Assembly: GCA_030673005.1 (NCBI GenBank)
Contig: DAOVFI010000106.1
Location: 1 to 7,885 of the forward strand
Reading direction: 5' to 3'
Source: Planctomycetales bacterium
GTDB taxonomy: Bacteria; Planctomycetota; Phycisphaerae; SM23-33
DNA length: 7,885 nucleotides
The notes beneath the pieces are model-generated. The model saw nothing but the letters and a program-made list of their open reading frames with translations, had not been told where the DNA came from and ran no database searches. How positions within the stretch are numbered: position 1 is the first letter of the stretch; every line of letters begins with the position of its first letter. Positions 5,674-7,885 of the stretch are shown one piece after another. Position numbers and translations under genes: made by a program.

Positions 5674-6750
5674 TCATCCGGCGTAGCGGCGCCCCTCGTC
5701 GAGCATTGTCAGGTAATTGTCCAAAGGAATGTAGTTGGCGACGGAGTTACCCGTGCCGAGGCAGTATCCGCCGCCGGTCATGCAGATGTCGAGCGTATCG
5801 CGGACGCGCTGTCGGATCGCCTGCTCGTTCGCCCGGCAGAGAAAGTCCACGTCAATCCCGCCCAGTACTGCAATGCGATCTCCATAGGCGGTCTTGGCGT
5901 CGGTTACAGGCTCAATGACGTCTTCGAAACTGTGCCTGGCGTCGATTTTCACGTCGTCCAGCAGGTCGGGCATAATTTCACGGAGATTACCGCATGAGTG
6001 CAGCAGGTAAGGCCGACCGGCGGCGTGGGTCATCTCGGCCAGGGCCTTGTGTCCGGGAAGGACAAACTCCCGCAGATCGACCGGCGAGATAAGCGTACCG
6101 GTCTTAAAACCCATGTCGTCGCTGGCCAGAATGGCCTTGATGCAGTCGAACTGAACCAGTCGCTCCAACACGCCCTGGAAAATCTCCTTCAGTCTGTCCG
6201 CAATTGCCGCTACCAGGTCGCGATTGTCATACAGGGCGAAGCACAGCGTCTCGTAACTCATCAGCCAGGTGAGGTACTCGGCGAAGTGTCCTGGAGCGTG
6301 TCCGATCAGGCACATCTCGTCGGGAAGGTTTTCCTCATACCACACCAGCGAGCGGTCTGAGACAGTCTTCGGGTCCGGCCAGGGATATTTCTCGAAGTCT
6401 TCCCACGACATGATCGGTCCGTGGTGTTCGTCCTGGAATGCCCGCCCGTCCTGTCGCGCCAGTTCGGCTGTATCTGCAACCGAGATTATAGACAGGGGCA
6501 TCTTCAGTTCCAGGCGAACGAAAACGTAGTCGTATCCGCCGAACCGCTGTAAGGCGACCTGCCGCTTTTCTGCAAAGAAGGGATCGTCTTCATTCAGCCC
6601 CGCCGTCAGGTCGAACCGCCGGCAGACGGCGTCTTGGACTTCGCCGTCTATCCAGAACTCTATGTTGTGAACGCGCCGCGGCGTTCCTTCGCGTCGAAGA
6701 TTGGCCAGGAAGGCCTCGGCGTCCGGTTCGACTTTCGAGGCAAACTTCAT
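5674..6750 (-). CDS. URO-D family protein with MtaA-like zinc triad (probable methyltransferase-type)
   Basis: With the ATG at 6750 this protein has 358 residues. It has the URO-D (TIM-barrel) fold signatures ASDDMG (209-214), HSCGN (251-255), GGID (297-300) and GTGNSV (332-337). It lacks the Arg-rich N-terminal motif RQAGR of true uroporphyrinogen decarboxylase, so it is not HemE. H251, C253 and C330 have the spacing of the zinc ligands of methylcobamide:CoM methyltransferase MtaA as I remember them (H237, C239, C316), which suggests a methyl-group transfer role; the substrate is unknown. The frame is open up to an ATG at 6837, but those residues come from the repeat hairpin. AAAGGAG (6764-6770) supports a start at 6750 (13 nt) or the adjacent GTG at 6753 (10 nt). 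A TGA overlaps the ATG at 6750 by one base, the likely scar of former coupling to the radical SAM gene. Confidence 0.85.
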   Translation of the reverse strand: MKFASKVEPDAEAFLANLRREGTPRRVHNIEFWIDGEVQDAVCRRFDLTAGLNEDDPFFAEKRQVALQRFGGYDYVFVRLELKMPLSIISVADTAELARQDGRAFQDEHHGPIMSWEDFEKYPWPDPKTVSDRSLVWYEENLPDEMCLIGHAPGHFAEYLTWLMSYETLCFALYDNRDLVAAIADRLKEIFQGVLERLVQFDCIKAILASDDMGFKTGTLISPVDLREFVLPGHKALAEMTHAAGRPYLLHSCGNLREIMPDLLDDVKIDARHSFEDVIEPVTDAKTAYGDRIAVLGGIDVDFLCRANEQAIRQRVRDTLDICMTGGGYCLGTGNSVANYIPLDNYLTMLDEGRRYAG

Positions 6751-6785
6751 CACGATTGAATATCTCCTTTGACTTGGTAGTAATC
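6750..6785 (-). pseudogene. Displaced 3' tail of the radical SAM gene (inferred)
   Basis: Read on the minus strand, these 36 bases give DYYQVKGDIQS followed by TGA. The first 18 bases match the last codons of the radical SAM reading frame (6961-6978) at 17 of 18 positions; the one difference is a synonymous CAA/CAG. The closing TGA (6752-6750) overlaps the URO-D ATG by one base, as in translationally coupled genes. I infer that this is the original end of the radical SAM gene, cut off by the repeats between. A chance match or a local duplication are the alternatives. Confidence 0.55.
6764..6770 (-). promoter_or_regulatory. Shine-Dalgarno of the URO-D family gene
   Basis: AAAGGAG on the minus strand lies 13 nt before the ATG at 6750 and 10 nt before the GTG at 6753. 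It supports a start here rather than at 6837. It falls within what appears to be the displaced 3' tail of the radical SAM gene. Confidence 0.7.
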
Positions 6786-6804
6786 TGTCAATCATCAATT
6801 TGTG

Positions 6805-6857
6805 GTGGCACAGGTTTGTAACCTGTGCGGCTGACATAGGTTATAAACCTGTGCCAC
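6805..6857. repeat. Inverted-repeat element with GTGGCAC ends
   Basis: The 13-nt arms GTGGCACAGGTTT (6805-6817) and their exact reverse complement (6845-6857) form the base of a hairpin. Pairing continues inward, with two wobbles, almost to a short loop near 6828-6834, giving a stem of about 23 bp. The ends share GTGGCAC with the elements at 1018-1152 and 2363-2403. No protein is encoded; the frame through it only lengthens the URO-D reading frame artificially. Confidence 0.85.
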
Positions 6858-6862
6858 AAACA

Positions 6863-6961
6863 GTTGTAGGCTGGGACGGAGCGCAGCGGAGTCCCACCTT
6901 CTCCAAATTGCCGGGACTGCACTTCGTTCCGTCCCGGCCTACAGTAGTCCCGGCCTACAGT
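6863..6961. repeat. Second inverted-repeat element plus a tandem 15-bp copy
   Basis: The arm TGTAGGCTGGGACGGA (6865-6880) pairs with 6928-6943 over 16 positions with one G-U. Inside it, AGTCCC (6890-6895) pairs with GGGACT (6913-6918). The right end, GTCCCGGCCTACAGT (6931-6945), is repeated exactly at 6947-6961 after one intervening base. That extra copy supplies the last Leu codon and the TAG (6955-6957) that now ends the extended radical SAM frame. Confidence 0.8.
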
Positions 6962-7047
6962 TTGACCTGGTAGTAATCCTTATCGTCGCGGCGTTCGATA
7001 ACGATTTTGCCTTCCTCGACCAGTTGGGCGATGAGTTTGGCGGCTTC
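6955..7047 (-). pseudogene. In-frame continuation of the radical SAM gene beyond a TAG
   Basis: After the TAG at 7048-7050 the same frame continues for 30 codons (EAAKLIAQLV, then EEGKIVIERR, then DDKDYYQVKL) before a second TAG. The tail is amphipathic-helix-then-beta-hairpin in character and fits the recognition helix and wing of a winged helix begun before the stop. This looks like formerly coding sequence rather than a random frame. Whether it is still translated, by readthrough, cannot be told from sequence. Confidence 0.7.
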
Positions 7048-7885
7048 CTAGCGGTGGCAGCGGAGTCCGTCGGCGACGTCTTCGATTGTGCAGGGTCGGC
7101 GAGACAGCATCGCCATAATGTCGGTCCGGCTGACCGCCCCGGCCTGTTCGGCCCGTTCGGCTTGCCTGATAATGGTATAGGCGTTGGGGCCGAGGATTTC
7201 GCAGAGAATTTCGAGCCTTTCAGCCGGGATCGCGCGGACGTACTTTTCCGCCGGCGGACGAACGGCTGTATTGACCTCGATCCGGTCGGGACCAATCTTG
7301 TCGGTAATCGCCTTAATTTTGCGAACATGCGATTCGCTGTCGTTGATCCCGTCGATCAAAAAGACTTCCAGACGCATTTGGCCGGCAAATTCGCGACGAA
7401 AGGTCTTGATCCCCTCCACGAGCGACTGGAAAGTAATGCCCGGGCAGGGGCGATTGATCTTCTCGAATGTCTCGGCGTCGCCGGCGTCCAGCGACGGCAC
7501 GACAAGATCGACCGGCATTATGGCCGACCGCACTTCCGGCTCGGCCAGCAGCGCCCCGTTGGTCAGCAGCGCCAGCGGGATGTCGGTCATTTTCTTTATT
7601 TCCGAGACGATTCGCCCCAGGTCCTTGTGCAGCGTCGGCTCGCCCGAGCCGGCAAGGGTTATGTAGTCGCAAGCCGGTTTTGATGCGAGTTTTTCCGCCA
7701 GTTCTGAAAGGATCTCATCTGTCGGGACATAGACGTCGCGCCGGATTGTATGAATCGTCGTTCGACCCAGTTGGCAATAGATGCAGTCGAACGGGCAGAC
7801 CTTGAACGGCACCAGGTCCACGCCGAGGCTCCGCCCCAGCCGACGCGACGGCACAGGACCGTAAAGATGTTTGTAGCGTTTATCT
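7048..7885 (-). CDS. Radical SAM protein, COG0731-like, 5' end beyond window, C-terminus cut by TAG
   Basis: The frame enters from the right edge; reading DKRYKHLYGPVPSRRLG, it is open with no start in the window. GTG at 7854 is probably an internal valine, because relatives begin with a YKY(V/L)xGPVPSRRLG segment. Counting from that valine, the cluster motif CPFDCIYC (CX3CX2C) is at residues 20-27, and GSGEPTL is the SAM-binding GGE-like motif. The family is an uncharacterised group of [4Fe-4S] radical SAM enzymes; the actual reaction is unknown. After the barrel, a helix-turn-helix-like segment starts (TIEDVADGLRCHR) and is stopped by TAG at 7048-7050. The catalytic core is intact, so the shortened protein may still work. 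The gene lies just upstream of, and was perhaps once coupled to, the URO-D family gene. Confidence 0.85.
   Translation of the reverse strand, partial: DKRYKHLYGPVPSRRLGRSLGVDLVPFKVCPFDCIYCQLGRTTIHTIRRDVYVPTDEILSELAEKLASKPACDYITLAGSGEPTLHKDLGRIVSEIKKMTDIPLALLTNGALLAEPEVRSAIMPVDLVVPSLDAGDAETFEKINRPCPGITFQSLVEGIKTFRREFAGQMRLEVFLIDGINDSESHVRKIKAITDKIGPDRIEVNTAVRPPAEKYVRAIPAERLEILCEILGPNAYTIIRQAERAEQAGAVSRTDIMAMLSRRPCTIEDVADGLRCHR

Noticed and set aside
5674..6750. hemE (uroporphyrinogen decarboxylase of haem synthesis)
   Set aside because: The N-terminal RQAGR motif of HemE is absent and a methyltransferase-type zinc triad is present.
6751..6837. Longer start for the URO-D family protein at 6837
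   Set aside because: The added residues come from the repeat hairpin and from the apparent radical SAM tail; the only Shine-Dalgarno lies downstream of 6837.
7048..7050. Genome-wide reassignment of TAG or pyrrolysine insertion
   Set aside because: larE and the peptidase gene end in TAG at the positions expected for their families, and no pyl genes or insertion signal are visible.
7852..7854. GTG at 7854 as start of the radical SAM protein
   Set aside because: The frame is open upstream to the window edge and encodes the YKHLYGPV segment typical of the family, so this valine is likely internal.

Overview
The window reads as a GC-rich bacterial chromosome segment carrying seven genes and an unusual density of small repeats. 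My best guess is a Planctomycetota/Phycisphaerae-type genome. The reasons are a PPi-type phosphofructokinase, a methyltransferase-like URO-D family protein, a pepP-accB-accC neighbourhood and scattered palindromic repeats between genes. This is inference from protein style; there is no rRNA, tRNA or other lineage marker to confirm it.

Layout: 1-147 has no gene I can support and ends in a heptamer repeat that runs into the stop of larE (148-990, minus; sulfur insertase for the nickel-pincer cofactor). The gap 991-1252, between divergent genes, holds a 135-nt nested inverted-repeat element and a second heptamer array. Four plus-strand genes follow: an M24 Xaa-Pro aminopeptidase-like protein (1253-2356), accB (2489-2932), accC (2965-4308) and a pyrophosphate-dependent 6-phosphofructokinase (4393-5625). 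On the minus strand, convergent to these, are a URO-D family protein with an MtaA-like zinc triad (5674-6750) and, upstream of it, a radical SAM protein that runs off the right edge.

How the genes relate: accB and accC encode the biotin carrier and biotin carboxylase subunits of acetyl-CoA carboxylase, the first step of fatty acid synthesis. The PPi-dependent PFK next to them controls glycolytic flux using pyrophosphate. The peptidase gene beside accBC recalls the Firmicute order peptidase-efp-accB-accC, but efp is absent here. No accA/accD or larB/larC is visible, so those partners must lie elsewhere.

The most interesting part is 6750-7050. The radical SAM gene has an in-frame TAG in its C-terminal winged-helix region, after which 30 more in-frame codons look like the natural end of the domain. 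The last codons of that tail (DYYQVK) recur as an 18-bp near-identical copy just upstream of the URO-D gene. There they continue in frame to a TGA that overlaps the URO-D ATG. I infer that the two genes were once translationally coupled and that a repeat cluster (about 6786-6960) was inserted at the junction, duplicating 18 bp. Three of the repeat elements share the terminal motif GTGGCAC, suggesting one family of small inverted-repeat elements that settles at gene 3' ends.
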